From Candidatus Aenigmatarchaeota archaeon (lineage in GTDB: Archaea; Aenigmatarchaeota; Aenigmatarchaeia; GW2011-AR5), in the NCBI GenBank assembly GCA_016180945.1, contig JACPAG010000005.1, positions 1-64,000 of the forward strand: 64,000 bases of DNA, given 5' to 3'. The translations under genes were made by a program, and so were the position numbers. The notes below the pieces were generated by a model. That model searched no databases. It saw only the letters and a list, made by a program, of their open reading frames with translations, and was not told the DNA's origin. Numbering within the stretch: the first letter of the stretch is position 1; each line of letters starts with the position of its first letter. Positions 50,529-58,095 of this stretch are shown here, piece after piece.

Positions 50529-51950
50529 TTATTTCTTCCTTTTCTGGCGCCTGAAAATTTCCTCGAGCGTTGGTATTTTCTCTTTTATTGTTATGCCGAC
50601 TGCCGCGGAATTTGATTTGTTTTCTATGTACTTATTTGCGAACTTAAAGCGGACAGACGCGGGCGGCAGCGGTATCTGGCCATGAACGCCAAACACGGGC
50701 ACTATCTTGTAGCTGAGCACGCGCTCTTCCTTGTCAAAGAGGTCGTCCAGTTTCCATACAAGCTCTGTTCCGTGAGGCGACTTCTTCTTTTCAGGCTTCA
50801 CGCCTTCTGTTTCCCTGACGGCAAAGACTGACGGCACAAAGTCTCTTACGGTGACATCGGGAACTGCGGAACCGCTCGCATTTTTTATGTCTATGCCTAC
50901 TGTGAACTCTGAGCCCTCTTCAATCATTTTTCTCTGCATGATGCGCTTCCCTATGCGGACTGTCCTGAGCTTGACAAGTATAAACCAGCTGACTACGAGG
51001 ATTACAAAAAGAGAAACTACTGCCGTCAGATAATCAATCTTGTAAGAAATGATCACAGACTCCCCGGGCTTCAGGTTTTTCACCACCCAGACAAATTTGT
51101 CGTCTGCCGCATACGAAGGACGGTCTCCGGAGAAGAAGACGGAAGCGAATTTTGACACGTCCTCGGCAATGTCTATGTCACCTATGGCGTTTCCGTCATT
51201 CCTCAGACTTATTATTTTGCCGTAACCTGTCGCGAAAGGCGTGTATTCTACAACCTCTTTTTTTATAACAGGTTTTTCGGCTACTGCAAACTTGTCCGTG
51301 AAGGTCCTGACATTGCCCTGATAAGAAACGGTTATTTTTACCGCGTATTCGCCGGGCTCTGAAAGACGGGGCAGGTAGAACACGTCCTCGATGGTTACCG
51401 TCTGGGCCGGGTCGACCTTTTCAACAACGCTCGTCAAGCCGGTTATTTTTCTGGATTTCGATTCTATGGACACGTTCACGACGATATTTTGCACAGTCGA
51501 TGTGCCGAAGTTTCTCAGGGTCGGAGAGAGGGTAACCTTGCCGGTAGGAAAGAGGTCGCCCGTTACCAGTGTCCTGTCGACATAAATGCCCGTTTCCTTC
51601 ACCACGGAAATAAAAATGTCCCTGTATTTCTTCTCTTTTGTCGGGACGGATTCGGCTGTTAATCGTATTCCGTACAAGCCTGTGTTTACATCGCTGCGGG
51701 GCGATGCATAGACAGAGACTGTTTCGTTTCCGCCGGCTTTTATCAGAAAGCTCGACGGCGTAACCAGCATCCACGGCCTTTCGCCGACTGCGCTGATAAC
51801 TACAGTGTCATCTGTATTGCTTGTAAAAACGACATCCAGCTTGTTTGAGCTGTCCAGCGGCACGATAAGCGTGTCTTTTTCGGCTGTAAAGTCGAATGCG
51901 AACACGGCTGATACGGAAAGCAAAAAGCATAGCAGAACATATTTTTTCAT
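50529..51950 (-). CDS. Secreted/membrane protein with Ig-like (NEW3/CARDB-type) domains, 473 aa
   Basis: Signal peptide MKKYVLLCFLLSVSAVFAF, then two or three beta-sandwich domains. Then comes a transmembrane helix near residue 320 (VVSLFVILVVSWFILV) and a further Ig-like domain with a basic tail, ending RRQKRKK. The layout is like archaeal COG1470-type S-layer-associated proteins. The start at 51950 is set by the leader element GGGGATGGATA before the ATG; a longer in-frame start at 51974 would lie inside the leader. Function unknown, probably cell envelope. Confidence 0.7.
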   Translation of the reverse strand: MKKYVLLCFLLSVSAVFAFDFTAEKDTLIVPLDSSNKLDVVFTSNTDDTVVISAVGERPWMLVTPSSFLIKAGGNETVSVYASPRSDVNTGLYGIRLTAESVPTKEKKYRDIFISVVKETGIYVDRTLVTGDLFPTGKVTLSPTLRNFGTSTVQNIVVNVSIESKSRKITGLTSVVEKVDPAQTVTIEDVFYLPRLSEPGEYAVKITVSYQGNVRTFTDKFAVAEKPVIKKEVVEYTPFATGYGKIISLRNDGNAIGDIDIAEDVSKFASVFFSGDRPSYAADDKFVWVVKNLKPGESVIISYKIDYLTAVVSLFVILVVSWFILVKLRTVRIGKRIMQRKMIEEGSEFTVGIDIKNASGSAVPDVTVRDFVPSVFAVRETEGVKPEKKKSPHGTELVWKLDDLFDKEERVLSYKIVPVFGVHGQIPLPPASVRFKFANKYIENKSNSAAVGITIKEKIPTLEEIFRRQKRKK

Positions 51951-52036
51951 TATCCATCCCCTTGCTTCGCACAATCAAAAGACAGAAGTCTTTTGATGCA
52001 TCAAAGACCTCTGGTCTTTGCTTGAGTCGATAGCCA
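51951..52036 (-). promoter_or_regulatory. Leader element with inserted hairpins, upstream of the Ig-like protein gene
   Basis: Minus strand: TGGCTATCGACT, then two inserted hairpins (CAAAGACC and CAAAAGAC arms, GATGCAT linker), then terminal TTGTGC-GAA-GCAA, GGGGAT and the ATG. Insertion lies in the 5' half of the leader's own stem, with the terminal hairpin kept. Confidence 0.75.
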
Positions 52037-52045
52037 GATTACATT

Positions 52046-52148
52046 CGAAGAACCGTTCACGGTTCTTCGATGCAAGCAAAAGACAAAGTCTTTTGATGCA
52101 CAGAAGGAACGTTGTTCCTTCTGATGCAACGAATGCCATAGGCATTCG
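52046..52148. repeat. Four-hairpin array
   Basis: Arms CGAAGAACC, CAAAAGAC, CAGAAGGAAC and CGAATGCC in the same order and spacing as at 13715-13821. The centre of the first hairpin is GTTCAC here versus GTGAAC there, that is, the hairpin is flipped. Confidence 0.9.
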
Positions 52149-52165
52149 TTTGTAATTTAATTTTA

Positions 52166-52362
52166 GCTCCTTCCAGTCGCTAGTCGATTGCCATTTTACA
52201 TGGTGGAATCTTCTGAAATCCATCTTCTGAAATCAATTGGTTTTCCCCAAATATAAACCTTATTATGCGTAATTTTAACGTAATTCTCCCCTTTTTTGCT
52301 TCGCAAAAAAGTCGAGTGCCAGATTATAATTTTTGCTCCTTCCAGTCGTCAGTCGAGCGCCA
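52166..52362 (-). promoter_or_regulatory. Cluster of three leader elements without a following gene
   Basis: Minus strand copies at 52335-52362 (TGGCGCTCGACT plus CGACTGGAAGGAGC), 52286-52321 (stem CTTTTTTGC-GAA-GCAAAAAAG, GGGGAG) and 52166-52193 (TGGCAATCGACT plus CGACTGGAAGGAGC). None is followed at once by a start codon of a convincing gene. The tandem arrangement with hairpin arrays on both sides suggests repeated duplication of leader-plus-array units upstream of the Ig-like gene. Confidence 0.65.
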
Positions 52363-52366
52363 CACG

Positions 52367-52466
52367 CGAAGAACCAGAGGTTCTTCGGTGCATCAGAAGG
52401 AACCGTGTTCCTTCTGTGCATCAAAGGACGAAGTCCTTTGCTTGCATCGAAAAGCAAAGCTTTTCG
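52367..52466. repeat. Four-hairpin array
   Basis: Arms CGAAGAACC, CAGAAGGAAC, CAAAGGAC and CGAAAAGC joined by GTGCATC, GTGCAT and CTTGCAT linkers. The second hairpin shares arms but not loop with the 13715 and 52046 arrays. Confidence 0.85.
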
Positions 52467-52504
52467 ATTGTTTTATTCATCATGCAGAATTAGAGAATTG
52501 GGTC

Positions 52505-52891
52505 TTATTTTTCAATCGCGTCGATGTCATTGAACATAATTGCTTCCACTTCATGCATAGCGGCAGCCGATTTTACAATCTCTGAAGGAACGGTTTTTGG
52601 AAGCGACACGATAAGCTCTGTATAAGGCAATACATCCGGATGGCTTTTCTTGATAGCTGCTTCGCACAATACCGACTTTGCGTATTTTGGCGACTCCGGG
52701 ACCCGCAAATGCGTCAACTGAAACTTCGAATAGACTATGATATCTATATCATTTACAGCGTTTTCAAGTTCCTTTAAAAAGGCAATCGTTTTTTCTATTA
52801 TGAATGTCCCGTTCCGGACTATCGGCAACCTGAGAAATATTCTGTCGTTCCGACGAAGAAGACTTCCAAGTTCATCTGTTGTAATGTCCAT
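52505..52891 (-). CDS. Unknown protein, 128 aa
   Basis: Not recognised. Mixed alpha/beta, soluble: FLRLPIVRNGTFIIEKTIAF and VNDIDIIVYSKFQLTHLRVP, then a helix with CEAAIKKSHPDV. It lies 4 bp downstream of the 83-aa gene on the same strand and is likely co-transcribed from the leader at 53148. Confidence 0.6.
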   Translation of the reverse strand: MDITTDELGSLLRRNDRIFLRLPIVRNGTFIIEKTIAFLKELENAVNDIDIIVYSKFQLTHLRVPESPKYAKSVLCEAAIKKSHPDVLPYTELIVSLPKTVPSEIVKSAAAMHEVEAIMFNDIDAIEK

Positions 52892-52895
52892 GCAA

Positions 52896-53147
52896 TTACC
52901 TTTTATTTTTATCCATCCACCTGTCTATCTCTTCCTCGGTTGTTTTCCCGTAGCCCAATCTTATTCCGGCGGCGCATTTCTCCGCCCTGACCTCATCGAG
53001 TATTTTTACAAATTCCTTAATTTCCGGCAAATCCTCCTCACGGACAATGTCTATCCTGCCCTCTAACGACTGGCCCGGAGGGCTTTTAACCCATTTCACC
53101 TTGTACCATGTTCTCTTCACGTTTCTAAAGTGCTCGGCAGGAATCAT
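52896..53147 (-). CDS. Unknown protein, 83 aa
   Basis: Starts MIPAEHFRNVKRTWYKVKWV, with a charged C-terminal helix (TTEEEIDRWMDKNKR). The ATG at 53147 directly follows the leader element's GGGGT, which rules out the longer frame beginning at 53201. No family recognised. It forms a two-gene operon with the 128-aa gene. Confidence 0.6.
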   Translation of the reverse strand: MIPAEHFRNVKRTWYKVKWVKSPPGQSLEGRIDIVREEDLPEIKEFVKILDEVRAEKCAAGIRLGYGKTTEEEIDRWMDKNKR

Positions 53148-53228
53148 ACCCCTCACTTCGTGAGTCGTGCTCAAATGACTTTGAGTCATTTGGCACATCA
53201 AAAGACTTTGTCTTTTGAATGTATCCCA
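53148..53228 (-). promoter_or_regulatory. Divergent leader element with inserted hairpins
   Basis: Minus strand: TATGGGATAC (in place of TGGCNNTCGA). Two inserted hairpins follow (CAAAAGAC/GTCTTTTG and CAAATGACT/AGTCATTTG), then CGA, stem CTCAC-GAA-GTGAG and GGGGT before the ATG. The GGGATAC variant also occurs at 59049-59070. Confidence 0.65.
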
Positions 53229-53292
53229 TATTATGTATACGATAAGAATATTAAATTAAGGATTAAAAACCGCGTTTTTAATAATTATACTC

Positions 53293-53823
53293 ATGCTTGA
53301 TTTCCTGTACACTGACAACGCAAAGAAGCTGCTGGCAGCGTCATTTATAGCCGCTATAATAATTCTTGTTGCCACCAAGCTGCTGTTCATATCGGTTCTT
53401 ATAGGACTAAGCCTTCTCCTGAGTGTTGCCATCGGGCAATGGAATATAAGGGCCATAGGATTAGAGCTTGTGACGTTCATCACTGTTTTGAGTTCGCTGA
53501 CCTATGGAACGTTGGCGGGTGCAATTATCGGCTTGGTGCTTATCGTTTTCCACATTGCAATTCCCCATTACAGCGGGGCGTATATCGTCTGGGTCATTCC
53601 TGAGTATGCGCTTGCGGCAATTCTGGCGAATACGCTTTCCGGAAACGCCGCCTCTGTAGGCATAACGATAGCGCTTGTTCTCAATGCCATAAATATCCTG
53701 TTCACATTTATCGCGTACAAGTCAAACCTGGGCAAGTACCTGCCTTACGCGTTCACGAACATTATTTTCAACTTCATCCTTTTCAGCCAGGCAGGGGAAT
53801 TTGTTCTGGGATTGATGAAGTAA
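53293..53823 (+). CDS. Polytopic membrane protein, 176 aa
   Basis: Five to six hydrophobic helices fill almost the whole protein (KLLAASFIAAIIILVATKLL onward); few charged residues. Possibly an archaeal small integral protein related to ECF S-component or MreD-type folds, but nothing decisive is visible. It has its own A/T-rich upstream region and stands alone. Confidence 0.65.
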   Translation: MLDFLYTDNAKKLLAASFIAAIIILVATKLLFISVLIGLSLLLSVAIGQWNIRAIGLELVTFITVLSSLTYGTLAGAIIGLVLIVFHIAIPHYSGAYIVWVIPEYALAAILANTLSGNAASVGITIALVLNAINILFTFIAYKSNLGKYLPYAFTNIIFNFILFSQAGEFVLGLMK

Positions 53824-53838
53824 GCTCGGCAGTCAGAA

Positions 53839-54171
53839 TCAGTATTTGAATCTCCTTTCGTAGTTTTTGTGGTCCATCCATTCAACAATTATGGATACTA
53901 TGTTTACGCTGTTTCCTTGAACAGTGTAAAGAAGCCTCCAGCCTTTGGGCAGGTCGTATTTCCAGAGATTATCTATTCCGTATCTTCTGATATATTCTTT
54001 AGGTATCAGTCTCTTCGGTATTGCAATACCTATCATGTGATTTTTCTTGATATTTTCAATAGCCTGACTTATCAGAAGGAACAACTGCTTTTCGTCGCCA
54101 TAACCATCTTTTAGCTCATAATAGGCGTCTCTTACTTTTGCATCAATGAATCCTATTTTGCATTCAGTCAT
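53839..54171 (-). CDS. RelE/ParE-type toxin
   Basis: A 110-aa protein with the RelE-fold signature order: DAKVRDAYYELKDG helix, KRLIPKEYIRRYGIDNLWKY, DLPKGWRLLYTVQGN and VNIVSIIVEWMDHKNYERR at the C-terminus. RelE toxins cleave mRNA in the ribosome. It overlaps the upstream gene by 8 bp, the usual toxin-antitoxin arrangement. Confidence 0.75.
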   Translation of the reverse strand: MTECKIGFIDAKVRDAYYELKDGYGDEKQLFLLISQAIENIKKNHMIGIAIPKRLIPKEYIRRYGIDNLWKYDLPKGWRLLYTVQGNSVNIVSIIVEWMDHKNYERRFKY

Positions 54172-54463
54172 TTATTATCAGGCCCTGTTTTTCCAGTCGC
54201 TGTATCATGCCAGGATTCCATATCCAGACAAGAACTTTCCTTTTGTCCATCGTTATCTTATTTGAATTAATCAGATACGCTATTATTATCTTGTATGCCT
54301 GATATGTTATTTTTCTTGGTAATTTTTTCCATAGCTGATAAACCTTATATTCACCGCTATATTTTTTAATTGCCCGCTCTACCATTAGTATTGATTCGAG
54401 AGTTGGATTGAATTCCAGCCTGGTTTTATTATCCAGCTCTCTTTTGCTGATCGAGATAGCCAT
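54164..54463 (-). CDS. Probable antitoxin partner, 99 aa
   Basis: Starts MAISISKRELDNKTRLEFNP at 54463. The middle resembles a helix-turn-helix (YQLWKKLPRKITYQAYKIII, then AYLINSNKIT). It precedes and overlaps the RelE-like toxin gene, so it is the likely neutralising and autoregulating partner. The upstream TATA-like ATTTAAAG and a family C palindrome (54520-54676) could be the operator region. A longer frame to 54589 runs through the palindromes and is unlikely. Confidence 0.6.
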   Translation of the reverse strand: MAISISKRELDNKTRLEFNPTLESILMVERAIKKYSGEYKVYQLWKKLPRKITYQAYKIIIAYLINSNKITMDKRKVLVWIWNPGMIQRLEKQGLIIND

Positions 54464-54519
54464 ACAACCACTATTATACGTATATGTATAAGTATTTAAA
54501 GGGGTAATTCCACCAGTCT

Positions 54520-54676
54520 GGGATGGTGGTATTGCTTGCATAAACATAATCCACCACATAAATGTGGTGGTATTTCTATGAAATACCACTAATAAATATT
54601 GTGGATTATGTGATACAGGAGAATACCATTATTTAACCACCATCTAAAGATAGTGGTATTCTCCTTGTATAAACCT
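54520..54676. repeat. Palindromic element family C between the toxin-antitoxin pair and tRNA-Thr
   Basis: Three imperfect hairpins: CCACCA...TGGTGG, CCACCACATAAATGTGGTGG and one with GGAGAATACCA/TGGTATTCTCC arms. It shares ATAATCCACCACAT and GTATTTC segments with 50146-50272 and the style of 56535-56660. Confidence 0.65.
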
Positions 54677-54711
54677 TAAATTAGTTCTTAGAAATTATAG
54701 CAAAATCAACT

Positions 54712-54867
54712 GCCTCGATAGCTCAGTAAGCTCCTTTCTTCTCAAGAAAGTAGCTTGCAGTCAAAGAAGTATGCTATAAGAATGGAGCTGGAGATTGGTA
54801 GAGCGTTAGAGAAATCCGCTAAACCTTGGTAAGGTAAAGGTCCCGAGTTCGATGCTCGGTCGAGGCT
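54712..54867 (+). tRNA. tRNA-Thr (GGU) with a D-loop intron and a short anticodon-stem intron
   Basis: Acceptor GCCTCGA/TCGAGGC, discriminator T as in archaeal tRNA-Thr. D-stem GCTC/GAGC. T-arm CCGAG-TTCGATG-CTCGG, variable loop AGGTC. Anticodon loop TTGGTAA with stem 3' half GGTAA. Its 5' partner TTACC forms only if 15 nt (about 54809-54823) are removed at 29/30. A 68-nt segment (about 54728-54795) in the D-loop must also be removed to leave AGTGGTA; it is homologous to the tRNA-Tyr D-loop intron. The exact splice points are inferred from stems. Confidence 0.8.
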
Positions 54868-54887
54868 TAAGATGTATAGGACGTAAG

Positions 54888-55631
54888 TTGAGGTTATTAA
54901 GTGTGAGAAGTGTACCAAAAACAACTTTTGATAGGATAGAAAACCTAATTGAGGAAGGACATATTTTAGAAAAAGCGTGTCCTTCAATAGACGAACTGCA
55001 TGATGGTGATGATATAGATTTGTCGTTAGAAACAAAATATACTGAATGGTCTACTTCTTCTCTTAATTTTTTGAGGTACTTCTTTGGTATTAACCATTTT
55101 TTTATAGAAAGATTTCGGAAGAATCTTAATGTAAAGTATGTATATACACAAACAGAACCGAATGGCAGTAGCATTCAAAAAGAAGTCTTATGCGTTAAAG
55201 AAAAAATGTCAAAACTTCGTGGAGTTTTGATGTCCATCAAGAAGGAAGTAGAAATGGGTTATTCAGAGGATGTTACTTTTCTTCACAAAAGGGAAAGTTT
55301 ATCAGATATATTAGAAGATGGTTTTGTTTTGCTAGAACACGATTATAAAGTAGCTGCTGCTATTTATGGACGTATTATTTTAGAAAATACAATTAAAGAA
55401 CTATGTAAGTTAAAGGGAGTTGACATAGAGAAAAATGAAAATTTTTCCTCTATGCTTCTAAAATTACGACAAATTAAAACAATAGATTTGCCACAGGAAA
55501 GAAGTTATCAAGCACAGTATGATATCGGTAGCTTAGCTGCGCATGGAAAAGAGGATTTTAATAAAAAAACAAAAAGGGACATACTAGATATGCTGAATTT
55601 TATACGGGACAATGTTTTGCAACTTAAATAA
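54888..55631 (+). CDS. DUF4145-like protein next to tRNA-Thr, about 247 aa
   Basis: A helical protein; the C-terminal half (DILEDGFVLLEHDYKVAAAI, YGRIILENTIKELCKLKGVD and SLAAHGKEDF) fits the DUF4145/HEPN-like pattern found in defence-associated proteins. The open frame runs into the tRNA gene, so I start at TTG 54888; GTG 54903 is equally possible. Strongly A/T-rich and located right after a tRNA 3' end, which fits acquired DNA. Confidence 0.6.
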   Translation: MRLLSVRSVPKTTFDRIENLIEEGHILEKACPSIDELHDGDDIDLSLETKYTEWSTSSLNFLRYFFGINHFFIERFRKNLNVKYVYTQTEPNGSSIQKEVLCVKEKMSKLRGVLMSIKKEVEMGYSEDVTFLHKRESLSDILEDGFVLLEHDYKVAAAIYGRIILENTIKELCKLKGVDIEKNENFSSMLLKLRQIKTIDLPQERSYQAQYDIGSLAAHGKEDFNKKTKRDILDMLNFIRDNVLQLK

Positions 55632-55667
55632 AACTAGAATTTGCAATTTCTCAAGAACTTTGTGGCT

Positions 55668-56528
55668 TCATATATTTTTGTGTACAAACATCCCGACACT
55701 TTTCATTAGTTTGTCACGGCCTTCAAAATCCGCCAGCAGCTCGGATATTTTTGACAAAGTGAGTTTCTTCTGCTTCAGGAATTTTATCAGCATCGACGCG
55801 TCAAAAGCCTTCTTCTCCGGTGATCGGGATGGTAGCATGTTCTTCAGCGTTATATAGTAGAACATCGCCATGGACACGTCCCGTGTCGTCGCGCCTTTGA
55901 CCTCCTTCTTTATTTCATCAGCGAATTCTCCGGCTTTTTTTATGAAATATTTATCATCCTCGTAATACGGATAATACGGCCCTATTTCATCATTGACAAA
56001 CTTTTTTGTCTGCCAGCCGGGCGGGCAGAAGTCGTTGGCATACCCAAGAGAGTGCAGCCAGATTATTATTTTTGTGTACTTTATGTTGGAAACATCCTTA
56101 TCCTCTGCAAGATTTTCTATGAACTCCCATGTTTTTTCTTTCGTGCTCAGAAGTTCATCCATCTTTTCCGGGCCTATTTCGTTCTTCTTGAAAAATCTCG
56201 CGCCGCCCTTTATGGAGGCGCTTATGCGGAACATCTCGTTTCTGAACTCTTTCAGCATTACCAAGATTTCTTCGTCCTTTATCCTGGAAAGCCTTTCATC
56301 GATTATTTTTCCGGCGGCTTCACGCCAGTCTTCTCCGCCTGTTTTTGTAACATAATCCATATCTGTTACAGGCTTGAGCATTCGTATCACCAGGTTTATT
56401 TCCGGTTCCGAGCGCTTGCCGCCCATGAAAACAATGTACAGAAACTTATCCCAGATTTCTTTTGCATCCTTCGGCTTTCCAGGCCGAATTTTCATCGCTG
56501 CTTTTACCAGATCGTTAAAACCTTTCAT
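55668..56528 (-). CDS. Unknown protein, 286 aa
   Basis: Not recognised with confidence. All-helical, soluble, with KYTKIIIWLHSLGYANDFCP and PPGWQTKKFVNDEIGPYYPY near the middle. Such helical layout with a conserved W/Y-rich loop could be an HhH-type DNA glycosylase relative, but I see no catalytic K/D motif. The start is at ATG 56528, immediately downstream of a family C palindrome; TTG 56534 is possible. Confidence 0.6.
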   Translation of the reverse strand: MKGFNDLVKAAMKIRPGKPKDAKEIWDKFLYIVFMGGKRSEPEINLVIRMLKPVTDMDYVTKTGGEDWREAAGKIIDERLSRIKDEEILVMLKEFRNEMFRISASIKGGARFFKKNEIGPEKMDELLSTKEKTWEFIENLAEDKDVSNIKYTKIIIWLHSLGYANDFCPPGWQTKKFVNDEIGPYYPYYEDDKYFIKKAGEFADEIKKEVKGATTRDVSMAMFYYITLKNMLPSRSPEKKAFDASMLIKFLKQKKLTLSKISELLADFEGRDKLMKSVGMFVHKNI

Positions 56529-56534
56529 ACTCAA

Positions 56535-56660
56535 GATACCACCTATCTTTGGATGGTGGAGAAACCAAATGATGATATTTTATGTGGTATCTTGGTATCC
56601 CCAACCATCGTTGAATAATATTTGACATACCATCGTTTTTAAGCGATGGTTGTTGATATC
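56535..56660. repeat. Palindromic element family C
   Basis: Nested inverted repeats: AAGATACCAC/GTGGTATCTT arms and CAACCATCG/CGATGGTTG arms. It lies directly upstream of the 286-aa gene. Confidence 0.6.
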
Positions 56661-56703
56661 AGGCATAACTGAACGTTGTGCATAAGGATTTATTAATCAT
56701 TCG

Positions 56704-56827
56704 TATGATATGCTCTGATATAACCCACAGCTAAGGCTGTGGGTTTCTTTGAGCATAGCATCCCAACATTGTTTATGTATTATCTACCGACTTTAGTCGG
56801 TAGTTTTAAACAATGTTGAGGATAATA
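56704..56827 (-). repeat. Three-hairpin palindromic element (family D), inverted and diverged copy
   Basis: On the minus strand it has TTATCCTCAA and GGGATGCTATGCTCAA as conserved segments, then GAAACCC, then ATATCAGAGCATATCAT. The outer stem is CATTGTTT/AAACAATG (versus AGACATTG/CAATGTCT), and both internal hairpins have wholly different arms that still pair. This is the strongest evidence that structure, not sequence, is kept. Confidence 0.85.
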
Positions 56828-56850
56828 GAAAGAACTACAGGTGACTTGAG

Positions 56851-57477
56851 TTGATAGATTTCATAAACATATTCCTGCATCTTGACCAGTACCTCGGCTC
56901 TGTCCTGAAGGAGTACGGCATCTGGGTTTATCTCATCCTTTTCCTTATCATTTTTCTGGAGACCGGCCTGGTTGTTGCGCCTTTCCTTCCGGGGGACAGC
57001 CTCATTTTTCTCGCTGGCGCTTTTTCTGCTATTGGCTCTCTCAACATAGCCTTGCTGTTTATCTTATTGACAGTTGCGGCAATTTCCGGCGACACGTTAA
57101 ATTACTATATAGGCAGGCATTTCGGCCGCAAAGCGCTGCAGGGCAAAATTCCCTATGTCAAGAAAGACCACGTTGACAAGGCATACGACTTCTACAAAAG
57201 GCATGGAGGCAAAACTATTGTAATTGCGAGATTTCTCCCCCTAATCCGCACGTTTGCGCCATTTGTGGCTGGCATAGCCAGGATGAAATACAGAAATTTC
57301 GCCTTCTATAACGTTTCTGGAGGGGTTCTCTGGGTGCTGTCTTTTCTGTCATTAGGATATTATCTGGGCAACATTCCTTTCATAAAAGACAACATCGAGA
57401 TTGTCATAGTTGCTATTATCTTGGCTTCAATTCTGCCGGCTGCCGCAGGATTTCTTAAGGCAAGGAAAAGAACATGA
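56851..57477 (+). CDS. DedA/SNARE-associated family membrane protein
   Basis: A 208-aa polytopic protein. Signature: FLETGLVVAPFLPGDSLIFL, then YYIGRHFGRKAL and IVIARFLPLIRTFAPFVAG, typical of DedA proteins that flip or scramble phospholipids such as undecaprenyl phosphate or phosphatidylethanolamine in other organisms. The start is TTG at 56851 (SD-like AGGTGA upstream). Its stop overlaps the next gene's ATG by 4 bp. Confidence 0.88.
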   Translation: MIDFINIFLHLDQYLGSVLKEYGIWVYLILFLIIFLETGLVVAPFLPGDSLIFLAGAFSAIGSLNIALLFILLTVAAISGDTLNYYIGRHFGRKALQGKIPYVKKDHVDKAYDFYKRHGGKTIVIARFLPLIRTFAPFVAGIARMKYRNFAFYNVSGGVLWVLSFLSLGYYLGNIPFIKDNIEIVIVAIILASILPAAAGFLKARKRT

Positions 57478-57848
57478 TAAAATATTTTCCCGCTCCCGAT
57501 ATAGACCAGAAGGCAAGGAGAATAGCGGAAGCAGCGAAGATACGGCGTGATTTCTCGCGCATCCATTTTGTGCGCAGTCGTGGAAGTGTGAGCAGGCGCA
57601 CCCTCGCAAGATGCCATACGGTTCCAAGAGTGATACAATCTGCGCTAGAGATGAATGGTCATTACGTCATTGAAGTCATATCCGAAAATTTTGACGGGCT
57701 GGAAGAGGGAGAAAGAATCAAGATAATCATACACGAACTCATGCACATACCTGAGGGCATGCGGGGCGGCTTCCGCCATCATGATTATGTGTGCAGAAAA
57801 AATATCGAGCAGATTTACAGGAATTATAACATGAATAGCAAGAATTAG
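57474..57848 (+). CDS. Putative zinc metallopeptidase, 124 aa
   Basis: HELMHIPEGMRGGFRHHDYV gives a zincin-type HExxH-like site, here HELMH, with a downstream HHD. A family of small putative metallopeptidases common in archaea and phages (SprT/PhageMetallopep-like). It contains FVRSRGSVSRRTLARCHTVP in the middle. The ATG overlaps the DedA stop, so they are co-transcribed. Confidence 0.75.
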   Translation: MIKYFPAPDIDQKARRIAEAAKIRRDFSRIHFVRSRGSVSRRTLARCHTVPRVIQSALEMNGHYVIEVISENFDGLEEGERIKIIIHELMHIPEGMRGGFRHHDYVCRKNIEQIYRNYNMNSKN

Positions 57849-57861
57849 TTTTGGTGTTTCC

Positions 57862-58086
57862 ATGATTTTGTCAGTAAAAGCGATACCAAATTCAAAGAAA
57901 GCCGAGATAAGACAGATTGCTGAAAATAATTATATTGTAAAGCTAGATGCGCAACCGGAAAAAGGAAAGGCCAACTTAAGGCTGATAGAAGCGCTTTCTG
58001 AATATTTCAAAATCCCGAAGTCTTCGATTAAAATTGTTAAAGGGCATAAAAGCAGGAATAAAATAATTGAAATTGCTGTAGATTGA
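57862..58086 (+). CDS. DUF167/YggU family protein
   Basis: A 74-aa member of DUF167: MILSVKAIPNSKKAEIRQ, LDAQPEKGKANLRLIEAL, FKIPKSSIKIVKGHKSRNK. Small RNA- or protein-binding-like fold, function unknown, very widespread. It lies 13 bp downstream of the metallopeptidase gene and probably belongs to the same transcript. Confidence 0.9.
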   Translation: MILSVKAIPNSKKAEIRQIAENNYIVKLDAQPEKGKANLRLIEALSEYFKIPKSSIKIVKGHKSRNKIIEIAVD

Positions 58087-58095
58087 TGCCAAGTG

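Noticed and set aside
54164..54589. Longer start for the antitoxin at 54589
   Set aside because: The added N-terminus is translated from family C palindromes and lies upstream of the TATA-like box; the start at 54463 is more natural.
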